Source: Desulfosporosinus sp049943955
GTDB lineage: Bacteria > Bacillota > Desulfitobacteriia > Desulfitobacteriales > Desulfitobacteriaceae
NCBI RefSeq assembly: GCF_049943955.1
Contig: NZ_JBNFTW010000001.1
Span: 124,001 to 188,000 of the forward strand
Length of the DNA: 64,000 bases
Reading direction: 5' to 3'
In this document: positions 24,817 to 33,087 of the stretch, in pieces
Layout of the letters: the number at the start of each line of letters is the position of its first letter
How positions within the stretch are numbered: position 1 is the stretch's first letter
Program-made: the position numbers and the translations under genes
The notes under the pieces: model-generated
The model's input: the letters and a program-made list of their open reading frames with translations, nothing else
What the model was told of the DNA's origin: nothing
Database searches by the model: none

Positions 24817-25038
24817 TTACTGAGTCAGATCGACACGGTTATCTCTCCTTACGCTGATTAAGGGATATTCTTGAAGGCTGTAAAGGGCTGTCGCAACGTC
24901 GTAGACATCTTGATCTGAGCTGGCCGATTTAATATTGGGAAAACTGCGCGTAGTAAGCTTCGGAGAACCCTGGTCTGTCAAACCAATCTGGTAGGTTATG
25001 ACCATCACGGTGTCTTTCGTGCTGGCAACGACGGGCAT
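24817..25038 (-). CDS. DUF1659 protein
   Basis: 73 residues from the ATG at 25038, preferred over an upstream ATG (25071) because GGGAAAGGATG precedes it and MPVVASTKDTVMVITYQ is the normal family start. The rest (KLTTRSFPNIKSASSDQDVYDVATALYSLQEYP in two halves) is the DUF1659 pattern. The family is small, widespread in spore-forming Firmicutes and nearly always next to DUF2922, as here. No biochemical role is known. Confidence 0.85.
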   Translation of the reverse strand: MPVVASTKDTVMVITYQIGLTDQGSPKLTTRSFPNIKSASSDQDVYDVATALYSLQEYPLISVRRDNRVDLTQ

Positions 25039-25213
25039 AATTTCACATCCTTTCCCTTGTAAATTAGACACACCCCCGACTCTTGATGCTAAAACAGCCG
25101 ATACTGCCGACTGTTTTTCAAAGATGAAGAGGGGTTGTCCTAATTTCAGTATATTGGAGTCCGTGAAATACTGTCACCTTTACAGAAAAGACCGGGAATT
25201 AAATCACACCTGG

Positions 25214-25429
25214 TTAATCTGTGTAATCTGTCCATTCTCCCCCTAAAACCTCGGCAATTTTCTGAGCCCAGGAAGGGCTCATCCGGCGTTTACCTCGTTC
25301 CAAATCACTGATGATATTTGCAGGAATTCCTGTCCTTACAGATAATTCCTTTTGCGTCCCAATAGCCGCTTCAAGGCGGGCTTTTCTTAATTTTTGTCCG
25401 TAATAGATAACGTGACCTTGCTTACCCAA
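25214..25429 (-). CDS. Small XRE-family DNA-binding protein
   Basis: 71 residues with TTG start, preceded by GAAGGAGGGC. A single cro/C1 helix-turn-helix fills most of it: YGQKLRKARLEAAIGTQKEL, then RTGIPANIISDLERGKRRMS with the recognition helix, and SWAQKIAEVLGGEW. There is no sensory domain. It is transcribed in the same direction as the DUF1659/DUF2922 pair, 175 bases upstream of it, so it might regulate those genes. Confidence 0.75.
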   Translation of the reverse strand: MGKQGHVIYYGQKLRKARLEAAIGTQKELSVRTGIPANIISDLERGKRRMSPSWAQKIAEVLGGEWTDYTD

Positions 25430-25783
25430 AATTTGAGCCCTCCTTCATTTGTAAATCTTAATATTATATGGGCCTGTCCTAATGGTGGTGCTCGAATGAC
25501 TCTGAGAAATTAAGGGTAATGGAGGGGTCAGAGCCGCAAATTAAAATATCTAATAAGAAGAAAAAGTTCTTTAAAAGGATCATATGTCGAAATAAAGATA
25601 AAACATATTTAAGTAATTTTATTAAAGGTTGCCTTAAAAACTCTTTAGGACAAGTATCTCGTCATTGCGATTCTCGATTAGGGACCCTAAGGACTATCCA
25701 TTTGAAATGTTGAAACAAAAAGAATAAAAATGAATAAATGAGAATTAATAAGAATAATAATAATTATTGTTGGATAAATATGG
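25430..25783. other. Gene-free spacer
   Basis: It holds the 5' region of the minus-strand XRE gene and AT-rich sequence. A 64-codon frame at 25519-25713 has no ribosome site and a Lys-rich composition unlike a family; it was not accepted as a gene. No RNA was recognised. Confidence 0.5.
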
Positions 25784-25813
25784 TTGAAAATTCCGGCGAT
25801 CTTACAATATAAT
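25784..25813 (+). promoter_or_regulatory. Promoter of the leader and two-component operon
   Basis: TTGAAA (25784-25789), 18-base spacer, TATAAT (25808-25813). Predicted start of transcription near 25,820, about 250 bases before the kinase gene. Confidence 0.65.
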
Positions 25814-25847
25814 TATTAAAAAAATACAGCAATCGAAATAGTCTTAG

Positions 25848-25950
25848 TGTGAAAGCGATGATCCGTAACTATCTTTCAAATGGTCACCTTGTGTTACGGT
25901 AGCGAATGGTGAACCCGGCACACCTGAATTTAAGGTGTGCTTTTATTTTT
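25848..25950 (+). ncRNA. Structured leader with terminator, unknown class
   Basis: After the promoter the transcript can form CCGTAAC/GTTACGG (25863-25869 with 25893-25899), TGAAAG/CTTTCA and GGTCACC/GGTGAACC pairings, some mutually exclusive, and ends in the terminator GCACACCT-gaattta-AGGTGTGC followed by TTTTATTTTTG (25918-25951). A kinase gene begins 120 bases later. This layout is that of a riboswitch or attenuator; it does not match any aptamer consensus I know. Confidence 0.5.
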
Positions 25951-26070
25951 GAGCAAAGGAGGACGACTCGAACCCAAAACGTTGATTAACCCTATGTGAT
26001 ATAAAGATTCCACTGCAAAAACTACCAATTTGATTCCGTTGATCAAAAGTAAGTTCTTTAAAGGAGCTTA

Positions 26071-27852
26071 ATGGTAAAGGAGAGCTGGTTTATGGCAAAA
26101 GCGTGGTCGTATATAACAAAGGGAATTGTTTCATCATTTTTGCCCCAGAATCTCGATGTAAAACAAAAGGCTATTGTTTCTTTTCGCTATTTATCATGGT
26201 TGATTATGTCGATATATTATTTCTGCGAACCTCCATATGACAATTTAAAATTAAAAATTATTGTTATTTCGATATTATTAATTTCTAGTTGCTTTTTAAT
26301 GGACAGGTACCTTAAAAGTAAGTCGACATTAGGTATACAAATAACAATTGTTGTTGAGAAATTAGGACTAATTATATTGATAATCTCTACAGGTGGTCTT
26401 GAAAGTCCATTCATCTGGTATGCATTTATTACTGTTTTTATTACATCGAACTACCTTAAAGCGATTTATAATTATTTGTACTTAATTTTGTATCTTCTGA
26501 CAGCTATTATTGCAAGTTCTATTTTTTACAAGGCAGCGAATCCAAATATGCTGCAAATTCTACATAATAAGGCCTATATTATTGCTGTTTATGTTCAAAT
26601 ACAAGTTGCTATGATATTGCAATCCCGCCTGATTAATCAACTGGATTTACAAGCACAAACCTTAAAAAGACAGAGACAGCAACTGGTTGAGATGAATGAT
26701 AAATTAAATGATGCGAACTCAAATGTGAAACGATCAATGGATTATTTAATGTCCTTATATCAAATAATCGAGTCCATTTCTTTGCGAGGAGAAATTTCCG
26801 GTATTCTGAAGCAATTGCTTGAATCAACAGTTGATATTATGGGGGATAAAGCCACGTTTCTTTGGGTGAATTTAGATAAGGATACACCAGAAGATTTTAT
26901 GACACATAATTTTCCCTCGGAAGAGGTTTGTCAGTTTCAGACTTATGTGGAGAAAGAAGTTTTTTCGTATTCAGATAAGAATCGATTTGAACTTAATTAT
27001 CGGGATACGTCATTTGAAGTTATCTCAGTTCGTTCAACAGCGAGAAAATACGGGTTTATCGGAGTAGAAATTAAGAAAGGCGATAATCTGGGTCTGGATC
27101 TACTAAAACTAAAACTTTTAATTTTCCTTGCGGATTTGATTGCTGTAATCCTTGAGAGAGAGTATTTCGAAAGGATTTCGTCTAAACTCTTAATCTTGGA
27201 CGAACAAAATCGTATCAGTAATGAAATTCATGATAATGTCTCGCAAAGGTTATTTAGTATTCTTTGTGCGATTCATACGCTAAATGTAAAAAGACGAACG
27301 ATGGATGAAAGTGATGTGGGTAAACAACTTCAGTTAATTGAACAATTTGCCAAAGAAGCAAGCCAAGAACTGAGAGCTTCTATTTATCGCTTAAGTTCCA
27401 GTAAGCAGGAAGAAAGTGCCTTTAAACAAAGTATCATGAGCTATTTGCAAGATTTTGCAAACCTTAATAATGTGACTGTAAACTTTGATTTTCACGGCGA
27501 GGAAGAGATTGTGTCCTATAAATTAAAGCAAGCGTTGTACCGTATTATTAGGGAGGCAATAGGTAATGCAGTCAGGCATGGCAAATCATCAGAAATGCTG
27601 GTCAAAATTAGTGTTGATCCTAAAAATTTAGAACTAAGCATTAAGGATAACGGGCAGGGATTTGACAGTGTATTTGCCCTGGAAAATCAAAAGAATAATG
27701 GGCTTGGTTTAAAAAATATGCTGTTGTTGACTCAGGCCTTTGGAGGTAGTTTCAATATTTCAAGCACTATAGGAACGGGATGTGAAATTGAGGTTCTTAT
27801 TCCTTTAACGACTAGTCAGGAATTGAAAGCAAAGAAAGAAGGAGTAGCATGA
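26071..27852 (+). CDS. Membrane-bound sensor histidine kinase (NarL/DegS-type, HisKA_3)
   Basis: 593 residues from ATG 26071; an in-frame ATG at 26092 has a better spaced AAAGGAG and may be the true start. Residues about 25-190 hold six hydrophobic segments, then a coiled-coil helix (LDLQAQTLKRQRQQLVEMND), a GAF-like region to about 365, the dimerisation/phospho-acceptor sequence NEIHDNVSQRLFS with His387, and a HATPase domain with NAVRHG, IKDNGQGFD and GLGLKNM. It should phosphorylate the response regulator encoded with a 4-base overlap downstream. The stimulus is probably sensed in or at the membrane. A structured leader precedes the operon. Confidence 0.93.
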   Translation: MVKESWFMAKAWSYITKGIVSSFLPQNLDVKQKAIVSFRYLSWLIMSIYYFCEPPYDNLKLKIIVISILLISSCFLMDRYLKSKSTLGIQITIVVEKLGLIILIISTGGLESPFIWYAFITVFITSNYLKAIYNYLYLILYLLTAIIASSIFYKAANPNMLQILHNKAYIIAVYVQIQVAMILQSRLINQLDLQAQTLKRQRQQLVEMNDKLNDANSNVKRSMDYLMSLYQIIESISLRGEISGILKQLLESTVDIMGDKATFLWVNLDKDTPEDFMTHNFPSEEVCQFQTYVEKEVFSYSDKNRFELNYRDTSFEVISVRSTARKYGFIGVEIKKGDNLGLDLLKLKLLIFLADLIAVILEREYFERISSKLLILDEQNRISNEIHDNVSQRLFSILCAIHTLNVKRRTMDESDVGKQLQLIEQFAKEASQELRASIYRLSSSKQEESAFKQSIMSYLQDFANLNNVTVNFDFHGEEEIVSYKLKQALYRIIREAIGNAVRHGKSSEMLVKISVDPKNLELSIKDNGQGFDSVFALENQKNNGLGLKNMLLLTQAFGGSFNISSTIGTGCEIEVLIPLTTSQELKAKKEGVA

Positions 27853-28469
27853 ACATAGTCATCATCGATGATCATCCTTTAGTCTGCCAAGGTATAATTG
27901 CGATTATCTCAAATGAAGAGGATATGCAGCTTGTTGGTGAAGCTTCAAATGAGGATGAAGCCGTTAATCTGATAATTAACACCCAGCCGGACATAGCGCT
28001 TGTTGACTTAAGGCTAGTGGATGCATCGGGACTTGACATAGTGAAGGCTTGCAAGGAAAAGATTTCAACCTCTAAATATATTATTTTGACCTCATCAGGT
28101 AATCGAGAGGATTTCCGCCGGGCATGTGAAATCGGAGTCGATGGATATGTCCTAAAAGAAGCATTTCCGGAAGAACTGCTCTCCGCCATCCGACTTGTGC
28201 ATCGAGGACGAAAATATTACGATCCGGGCATGGTTGATTTTATGATAAATAAAGGCGAAAACGATACTCTCATGGAACAACTGACTCCCCGAGAATTGGA
28301 AGTTTTCCGTGCACTTGGAGAAGGTTTGAATAACAAAGAAATTGCCAAAAGGTTATTTATTACTGAGTATACGGTAAAGAAGCATGTCAGTCAGGTGCTT
28401 TCTAAATTGGGCTTTTCTGATCGTACTCAAGCTGCTTTATCTGCTATGCAAAAGCGAATAACTGTCTAA
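27849..28469 (+). CDS. NarL/LuxR-family response regulator
   Basis: 206 residues; ATG overlaps the kinase stop (ATGA), indicating translational coupling. The receiver domain has the acidic pair DD at 7-8, the phosphorylated Asp53 in ALVDLRL, the conserved Ser/Thr near 80 (ILTSSG) and Lys near 103 (YVLKEA). Residues about 140-200 are a LuxR-type helix-turn-helix (LTPRELEVFRALGEGLNNKE, YTVKKHVSQVLSKLGFSDR). It is expected to act as a DNA-binding activator on phosphorylation. Downstream lies a strong terminator, then the SipW locus, which is a possible but unproven target. Confidence 0.95.
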   Translation: MNIVIIDDHPLVCQGIIAIISNEEDMQLVGEASNEDEAVNLIINTQPDIALVDLRLVDASGLDIVKACKEKISTSKYIILTSSGNREDFRRACEIGVDGYVLKEAFPEELLSAIRLVHRGRKYYDPGMVDFMINKGENDTLMEQLTPRELEVFRALGEGLNNKEIAKRLFITEYTVKKHVSQVLSKLGFSDRTQAALSAMQKRITV

Positions 28470-28499
28470 TGATAGAAGAGATAATTAGGGATAACCCAG

Positions 28500-28550
28500 G
28501 GGCCGTTGCAAAACGAACTAACATAGTTCGCAAGCAACGGCCCTTTTTTA
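28500..28550 (+). terminator. Terminator of the two-component operon
   Basis: GGGCCGTTGC (28500-28509) and GCAACGGCCC (28534-28543) form a perfect stem enclosing an inner CGAAC-TAACATA-GTTCG hairpin; TTTTTTA follows. Confidence 0.9.
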
Positions 28551-28923
28551 TAAAAATAAAACTGACGGTTCCAAAGTAACCACAAAATTACTATCTAGCA
28601 CCGAAATCATTCTACTAAAGTGTAAGATGCGGTGGAAATTCAATTGGTACTGCAAGATAGGCGTGGATTATTAAAAGTGTGATGTTAATCACTTCTGGAA
28701 GATCGTCAATGGTGAACGTTAGAGTGAAGAAAAGAAGATCGAGATAAATGATAATGTAACTAGATTATAGATCCGAACAAAAAACTGATTTAAGGCTTAA
28801 CTGTAGTAATGAATAGTTTAAGAAACTCGATTTTCTATAAGTTGTGGTGGGGACTGGCAACTTGATTAGTTAAGTGCTATAAACCACACAAATGTTGATT
28901 AACAGAAAGGGATGACATTTTGA
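28551..28923 (+). promoter_or_regulatory. Upstream region of the SipW locus
   Basis: About 370 bases without a gene. A small hairpin (AGTGTGAT-gtta-ATCACT) lies near 28,675-28,695. No promoter close to consensus was identified; the sequence before the ribosome site is AT-rich. Regulation of the locus should act here. Confidence 0.4.
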
Positions 28924-29526
28924 ATGAAGCGTGTACTAAAGTGGGGCAGTACTGTTGTTACGGTGATTTTGGGGATAGCGTTAATAGTGACAGTCTATAC
29001 AGCAGTTACATCCAGGATCAAAGGGGTACCTGAAATTGGCGGCTTACAGATGTATGAAGTCCTTTCAGGATCTATGGAACCGGGGATTCATACGGGGTCG
29101 GTGATTTTTGATAAGCCTGGTGTTGATGCCAAAACCCTCAGAGTTGGCGATGTAATCACCTTCAAAGCGATCGATAATCCAAAGATGCTAATTACTCACA
29201 GAATTGTACAGGTTAAAACTCAAGATGGGGCACCGGCATTTCAGACTAAAGGTGATGCAAACGACGCAGCCGATTCTGGACTTGTACCAGCAGCTAACGT
29301 AGTAGCTCAATATAAAAACATTACAATTCCCTATGTCGGTTATTATCTTAATTTCATGAAGTCAAAAATGGGAATTATCTTATTGATCATTGTTCCTGGC
29401 GCGCTTCTTATTCTGACAACTATGATCAGTTTGTTCCGCGAGATCATGAAGATAGAGAAAGACAAAAAGCCTGATTTAGTAAATGCCTCATCAGATGCTA
29501 CCTCAGAGAATGCTACGAAGGCCTAA
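28924..29526 (+). CDS. sipW: SipW-type (ER-type) signal peptidase I
   Basis: 200 residues, ATG behind AAAGGGATGAC. An N-terminal span (about 8-27) is followed by the catalytic block MYEVLSGSMEPGI with Ser50, GDVITFKAI, and LITHRIVQV with His92 in place of the Lys of ordinary bacterial type I peptidases, then TKGDANDAADSG. A second span at about 147-170 anchors the C-terminus. The Ser/His arrangement and two spans are those of SipW of Bacillus, which processes TasA and related matrix proteins. The three genes downstream encode precursors with SipW-type signal sequences, so this is their likely processing enzyme. Confidence 0.95.
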   Translation: MKRVLKWGSTVVTVILGIALIVTVYTAVTSRIKGVPEIGGLQMYEVLSGSMEPGIHTGSVIFDKPGVDAKTLRVGDVITFKAIDNPKMLITHRIVQVKTQDGAPAFQTKGDANDAADSGLVPAANVVAQYKNITIPYVGYYLNFMKSKMGIILLIIVPGALLILTTMISLFREIMKIEKDKKPDLVNASSDATSENATKA

Positions 29527-29659
29527 AACATCGTTTTAAACTTTGGTTTGAATACTTCTCACCAGACGAAGAGGAGGAGAAGGTCCATTCGTAAAGGCAT
29601 GGGAGGTTTCAAATAAATTACCCTTTACATAAGGGAAAAAATTTAGGGAGGAATTATAA

Positions 29660-30181
29660 ATGAGTCTTAAAACTAAAATGGTAATGGCGGTCGCAACCAC
29701 TACAGTAGGAGCTGCAATCATGGCAGCAGGATCCTTTGCATTGTTCACTAGTAATGTAACGAACGAAGGAAATACATTCACAGCCGGAACTGTCATTGTT
29801 ACCGACCAAACTGGCGGAACTCTTTCTTCTCAAGAAATCAACGCTGGCAATCTGGCGCCTGGAGATGGCAAAACATTAACCATGACAGTTAAGAACGAGG
29901 GTACTTTGGATGAGTGGGTTAAGATTGACCAAGATGAAACTAACGCATCTAAAGATGGCGGCTTGTTTGAAGGTGCTACTCCTATGACTTTAACTTTAGA
30001 CAGCAGCGTAGTTAAGTTGGCACCGGGTGATGAAACTACATTTAATGTTGACTATAGCCTTCCGCTTGGTGCAGACGATTCATATCAAGGTGCAGACGGA
30101 AGCTTTAATGTAAAAGTCGATGCTGTTCAAGCTCGCAACAACACTAACGCTGACGGCACAGGCCCTAACGCTTGGGAATAA
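29660..30181 (+). CDS. TasA/camelysin-family secreted protein 1
   Basis: 173 residues, ATG behind GGGAGGAA. The N-terminal signal is of the SipW-processed kind: hydrophobic core, then AAGSFALFTSNVTNEGN, and the conserved FTAGTVIV strand that starts the mature domain. The mature part is a beta-sandwich candidate with LAPGDGKTLTMTVKNEG and a terminal AVQARNN motif. The family (M73/TasA/CalY) includes fibre-forming matrix proteins of Bacillus. Absence of a protease motif in most members means 'peptidase' names should not be trusted. It is the closest to canonical of the three paralogues here and may be the main fibre subunit. Confidence 0.9.
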   Translation: MSLKTKMVMAVATTTVGAAIMAAGSFALFTSNVTNEGNTFTAGTVIVTDQTGGTLSSQEINAGNLAPGDGKTLTMTVKNEGTLDEWVKIDQDETNASKDGGLFEGATPMTLTLDSSVVKLAPGDETTFNVDYSLPLGADDSYQGADGSFNVKVDAVQARNNTNADGTGPNAWE

Positions 30182-30197
30182 TCGATTAGCATCAGGA

Positions 30198-30226
30198 GAG
30201 GGTGGGTATAACACCACCCTCTTTTT
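30198..30226 (+). terminator. Terminator after TasA-like gene 1
   Basis: GAGGGTGG (30198-30205) pairs with CCACCCTC (30214-30221), loop GTATAACA, followed by TTTTTG. It would make the first gene, with sipW, the more abundant transcript. Confidence 0.85.
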
Positions 30227-30291
30227 GAATAATAAGGCAGTCTTGAATCTATAACCGCTGAAGGCAAAATCCTTCAGAAAAGGAGGATAAG

Positions 30292-30960
30292 ATGAAAAAG
30301 AGACTCCTAATGTTAATCCCAACGAGTGTTATGGCAGTTAGCTTGCTTGTTGGCGCAGGAACATATGCCTTGTTCACTAACAATGCGACGAACACCAATA
30401 ATAACTTTACAGCGGGTACAGTCATATTAGATCAACAAAGAGATTTATCTGATACTGTTCCGGGACCTATGTTCTATTCTGCAAATACTGATGAAACAGG
30501 TCAATATCCCTATGATACTAATAAAAACGATCCAAATCAGCCGCCTGGCGGAGAGGCAACTGGCGGCTGGGCTCCTGGCGATAAAGCAACAAGAGCCATG
30601 AATGTTTATAACCGTGGAACCTTAAAGGCTAATTTAGATCAGTTAAAGGCGACTGTTCATTCAGGGGCAACATCTTCAGGTGCTGCTTACGACGAATTTA
30701 TTAGCAAAATGAATATTAAAGTTTTGTATCCAGCGGGAGATAAGGTTCTATATGATGGACCGTTATCTGGTTTGTTAAACGATTATGTAAATATTCCCCA
30801 TGTAACACTAACACCTAACCCTTCCAATCCATCTGCTGCCTCGCCAGCTAATATTACCTTTAAGGCAACAATGGATCCATCTGCCAATAATCTTATTCAA
30901 GGCCAATCTTTCGTATTTGATTTCACAGTTCATGCTTCCCAAGCCAGAAATAACCCCTAA
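30292..30960 (+). CDS. TasA/camelysin-family secreted protein 2
   Basis: 222 residues, ATG behind AAAGGAGGA. SipW-type signal with GAGTYALFTNNATNTNNNF and the mature-start strand TAGTVILDQQ. An insertion relative to protein 1 (about residues 45-90: SDTVPGPMFYSANTDETGQ, PPGGEATGG) precedes WAPGDKATRAMNVYNRGTL, the conserved APGD strand. It ends ASQARNNP, the same C-terminal motif as protein 1. Secretion and anchoring in the matrix or wall is inferred from family and from sipW upstream. The insertion may serve for partner contacts. Confidence 0.88.
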   Translation: MKKRLLMLIPTSVMAVSLLVGAGTYALFTNNATNTNNNFTAGTVILDQQRDLSDTVPGPMFYSANTDETGQYPYDTNKNDPNQPPGGEATGGWAPGDKATRAMNVYNRGTLKANLDQLKATVHSGATSSGAAYDEFISKMNIKVLYPAGDKVLYDGPLSGLLNDYVNIPHVTLTPNPSNPSAASPANITFKATMDPSANNLIQGQSFVFDFTVHASQARNNP

Positions 30961-30974
30961 AGTAATAGTCAACT

Positions 30975-31012
30975 CCCAACCACATTTTTATATGTGGTTG
31001 GGGTATGTTTAA
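30975..31012 (+). terminator. Hairpin after TasA-like gene 2
   Basis: CCCAACCACAT (30975-30985) and ATGTGGTTGGG (30992-31002) are a perfect stem with a short loop; the T-run behind it is weak (TATGTTT), so read-through into the next gene is likely. Confidence 0.5.
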
Positions 31013-31059
31013 AATGCTGTTGTTTATTAATTGAGAGGTATTCATAGGGGAGATGTAAT

Positions 31060-32103
31060 TTGAAAAAGCGGCTTATAGCCCTTATTTCGGCTATGTTCAT
31101 AGGGAATGGTCTGTTGATTGGCGGAGGGACTTATGCATTGTTGACATCGTCGACAACCAATACCTCTAATCAATTTGCAACATTCCAGGCCGAAACAATT
31201 AATGTCCAATCATCTCCAACGGAGAGTACTAATACAACATTTCGCTCCCTAGCGCTAATGGCAAATTGTTCCGGGCGAACCTCCCTATTAACTATGTTTT
31301 ATGACACCAACTCTAATCCAACTGGTACCCACCCTTATGACAAAACTATTTCTCCGCCCTCCGGTGAAATTCCAGGCAGGTGGGCACCGGGAGATACTGT
31401 TACACGCTACTGGTCAGTAAATAACTTGGGAAGCCAGGCTAAGTTTACGCAAATATCAGCAAAATTGGATTCTCTGACTGGCCCAAAAGGTACTATCTCC
31501 CCAGGGACACAGACTTATAAGGATTTTCTGAATCACATGAAGGTGGCAGTCTATTCACCGGAAGACAGTTATGCGAAGCCTGTGTTTAACGGCACATTTC
31601 AAGAAATCCTAGGCGGCAGTCAGCCTTTAGATACCATCATGTATCTAGGAAAAGGTTGTACAGGTTACAAACCGAAATTTGTAGTTTCTATGGATTTGGA
31701 TGCAGGTAATAATCTTCAGGCGGTTAAAGGAGTTCTTGACTTCACATTATCTCCGGAACAGACGAGACATAATTGTTTTGACCCGCCCTTTAGTAATTGG
31801 GACTATTCCATGAAATGCGGATCAATGACCCCAATCAAATTCGAATGCTTTGATGCTGATGGGAGCTTTATAAGGAATAGTAGAGACGTAAAGCTTGTTA
31901 TTTCCGGCGGAGGCTTTACTAATACGTATATCTTGGGTAATGGTCTGAGTTGTAATGGCGGCCACTATCAAGCAAATATTTATGGTGATAAAAATCGGTT
32001 CATTGATGGTTTGACCTATACTGCCACTGTTTACAACGGTTCCGAGATTTGTGGTCAAAAGACGTTCACCACAGAACCAGGGAATCGCTCCAATTCAAGA
32101 TAG
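31060..32103 (+). CDS. TasA/camelysin-like protein 3 with extra C-terminal domain
   Basis: 347 residues, TTG start behind AGGGGAGATG. The signal region (GGGTYALLTSSTTNTSNQF) is a diverged SipW motif in which the usual AGT after Phe is altered to ATFQAET. The core keeps WAPGDTVTRYWSVNNLGSQ and closes with SPEQTRHN, the counterpart of the QARNN end of proteins 1 and 2. Residues about 245-347 add a second, cysteine-containing beta domain (MKCGSMTPIKFECFDADG, GLSCNGGHYQANIYGD) of immunoglobulin-like look. Its length and added domain suggest an accessory or tip/anchor role rather than the fibre subunit. Confidence 0.82.
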   Translation: MKKRLIALISAMFIGNGLLIGGGTYALLTSSTTNTSNQFATFQAETINVQSSPTESTNTTFRSLALMANCSGRTSLLTMFYDTNSNPTGTHPYDKTISPPSGEIPGRWAPGDTVTRYWSVNNLGSQAKFTQISAKLDSLTGPKGTISPGTQTYKDFLNHMKVAVYSPEDSYAKPVFNGTFQEILGGSQPLDTIMYLGKGCTGYKPKFVVSMDLDAGNNLQAVKGVLDFTLSPEQTRHNCFDPPFSNWDYSMKCGSMTPIKFECFDADGSFIRNSRDVKLVISGGGFTNTYILGNGLSCNGGHYQANIYGDKNRFIDGLTYTATVYNGSEICGQKTFTTEPGNRSNSR

Positions 32104-32431
32104 TATTGGGCTAATTAAAGGATTGGAGTAAAAGTCAACCACTTTGGTGGTTAACTAATACGTAATAAATAACCTAGATAGATCTTGGCGTTTATATATA
32201 ACATGATTTCGTAGTGTTTACCATATACATAGATTCCCAAAAAGACTGTTAAAATTAATGCAGATTAAAAATGCAAAGGTTACAATTGGCTCAACATTAC
32301 AACAGGATAATAATCCCAACCGATAATAAAAAAGGCCAATCGCTTATGTGGTTGGCTTTTACTTCAAATGCAACAGAAAAAATCAATAGACGACCCTTAA
32401 GAAATCAATATTTAAAAGAAGGTTGAAATCG
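32104..32431 (+). terminator. Intergenic spacer with hairpins; likely terminator near 32,331-32,360
   Basis: GCCAATC (32335-32341) pairs with GGTTGGC (32350-32356) including one T-G pair, and TTTTACTTC follows. A second hairpin (GTCAACCAC-TTT-GGTGGTTAAC) lies near 32,134 without a T-run. The rest is AT-rich with no gene. Confidence 0.5.
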
Positions 32432-32959
32432 GTGCAGAAAAAGAAGCTAATATTTTTCACTCTCGGGTTATTTATATTTGTCACAGTCGGCCTCACTATG
32501 GTTTTCTTTTTAATTCCTACGAGTAGTGTCTTCGCTGTAGAAGCTCGGAATGAAAACCTAGGAATAACTATTAGTCCGGGGAAAGAACTCATAAGGGTGA
32601 AAAATATGGCACCTGGGGATAAGGTAAGTGCACCGTTGACAGTGATAAATAAAGGGAAGAAGGACTTTTCCCTTGACATTAGTGCTGAGATGGAGAGAGG
32701 CGATAAGTTATATAATAAACTCGATTTAATAATTACTGATCCGAAAGATAACTCACCAATGTATAGCGGAAAATTAAGCGGACTAAAGGATCTTGATCTC
32801 GGAATACTCGATATTTCAAAAAATAAAACGCTTAATATAGCGGTTGGCCTGCCAAATGATGCTGGAAACGAATATCAAGGAATTTATACCTCGATGAAAT
32901 TTGTACTTACCCCGTTCCCTATATCACAGTCTGGTAACAATAACCATACAAAAGATTAG
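32432..32959 (+). CDS. Secreted TasA/CalY-related protein with ordinary Sec signal
   Basis: 175 residues from the GTG at 32432, chosen since AAGAAGG ends 9 bases before it (an in-frame TTG at 32423 would be too close). The N-terminus has a long hydrophobic stretch ending in a normal signal-peptidase site (SSVFA before VEA). The mature part contains MAPGDKVSAPLTVINKGKKDF, matching the APGD strand of the three TasA-like proteins, then SLDISAEME, KLSGLKDLDLGIL and a terminal strand YTSMKFVLTPF. So it appears to be a relative exported independently of the SipW motif. Role unknown; perhaps an accessory such as TapA, by position only. Confidence 0.75.
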   Translation: MQKKKLIFFTLGLFIFVTVGLTMVFFLIPTSSVFAVEARNENLGITISPGKELIRVKNMAPGDKVSAPLTVINKGKKDFSLDISAEMERGDKLYNKLDLIITDPKDNSPMYSGKLSGLKDLDLGILDISKNKTLNIAVGLPNDAGNEYQGIYTSMKFVLTPFPISQSGNNNHTKD

Positions 32960-32960
32960 A

Positions 32961-33002
32961 GGTCTGATCACACTGTTTTCTCAAATAACATGTGATCAGA
33001 CC
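32961..33002 (+). repeat. Perfect 12-bp inverted repeat without T-run
   Basis: GGTCTGATCACA (32961-32972) and TGTGATCAGACC (32991-33002). It directly follows the stop of the previous gene. With no T-run it may be an operator, an mRNA-stabilising hairpin or a weak terminator. Confidence 0.6.
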
Positions 33003-33087
33003 ATAAGCAGTATAAGGATTAAAAAGAAATTAGTATTGTGCTGAACAAAGTTTGCTTAATAATCTTAAATTAAAAGTGAGGTAGAGT

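Noticed and set aside
25519..25713. 64-codon plus-strand frame rich in Lys
   Set aside because: No ribosome site at proper spacing, no recognisable family, and composition follows the AT-rich base content.
25848..25950. Structured leader considered as c-di-GMP, cobalamin, THF, preQ1 or c-di-AMP riboswitch
   Set aside because: The conserved core words of these classes are missing, so no known class was assigned.
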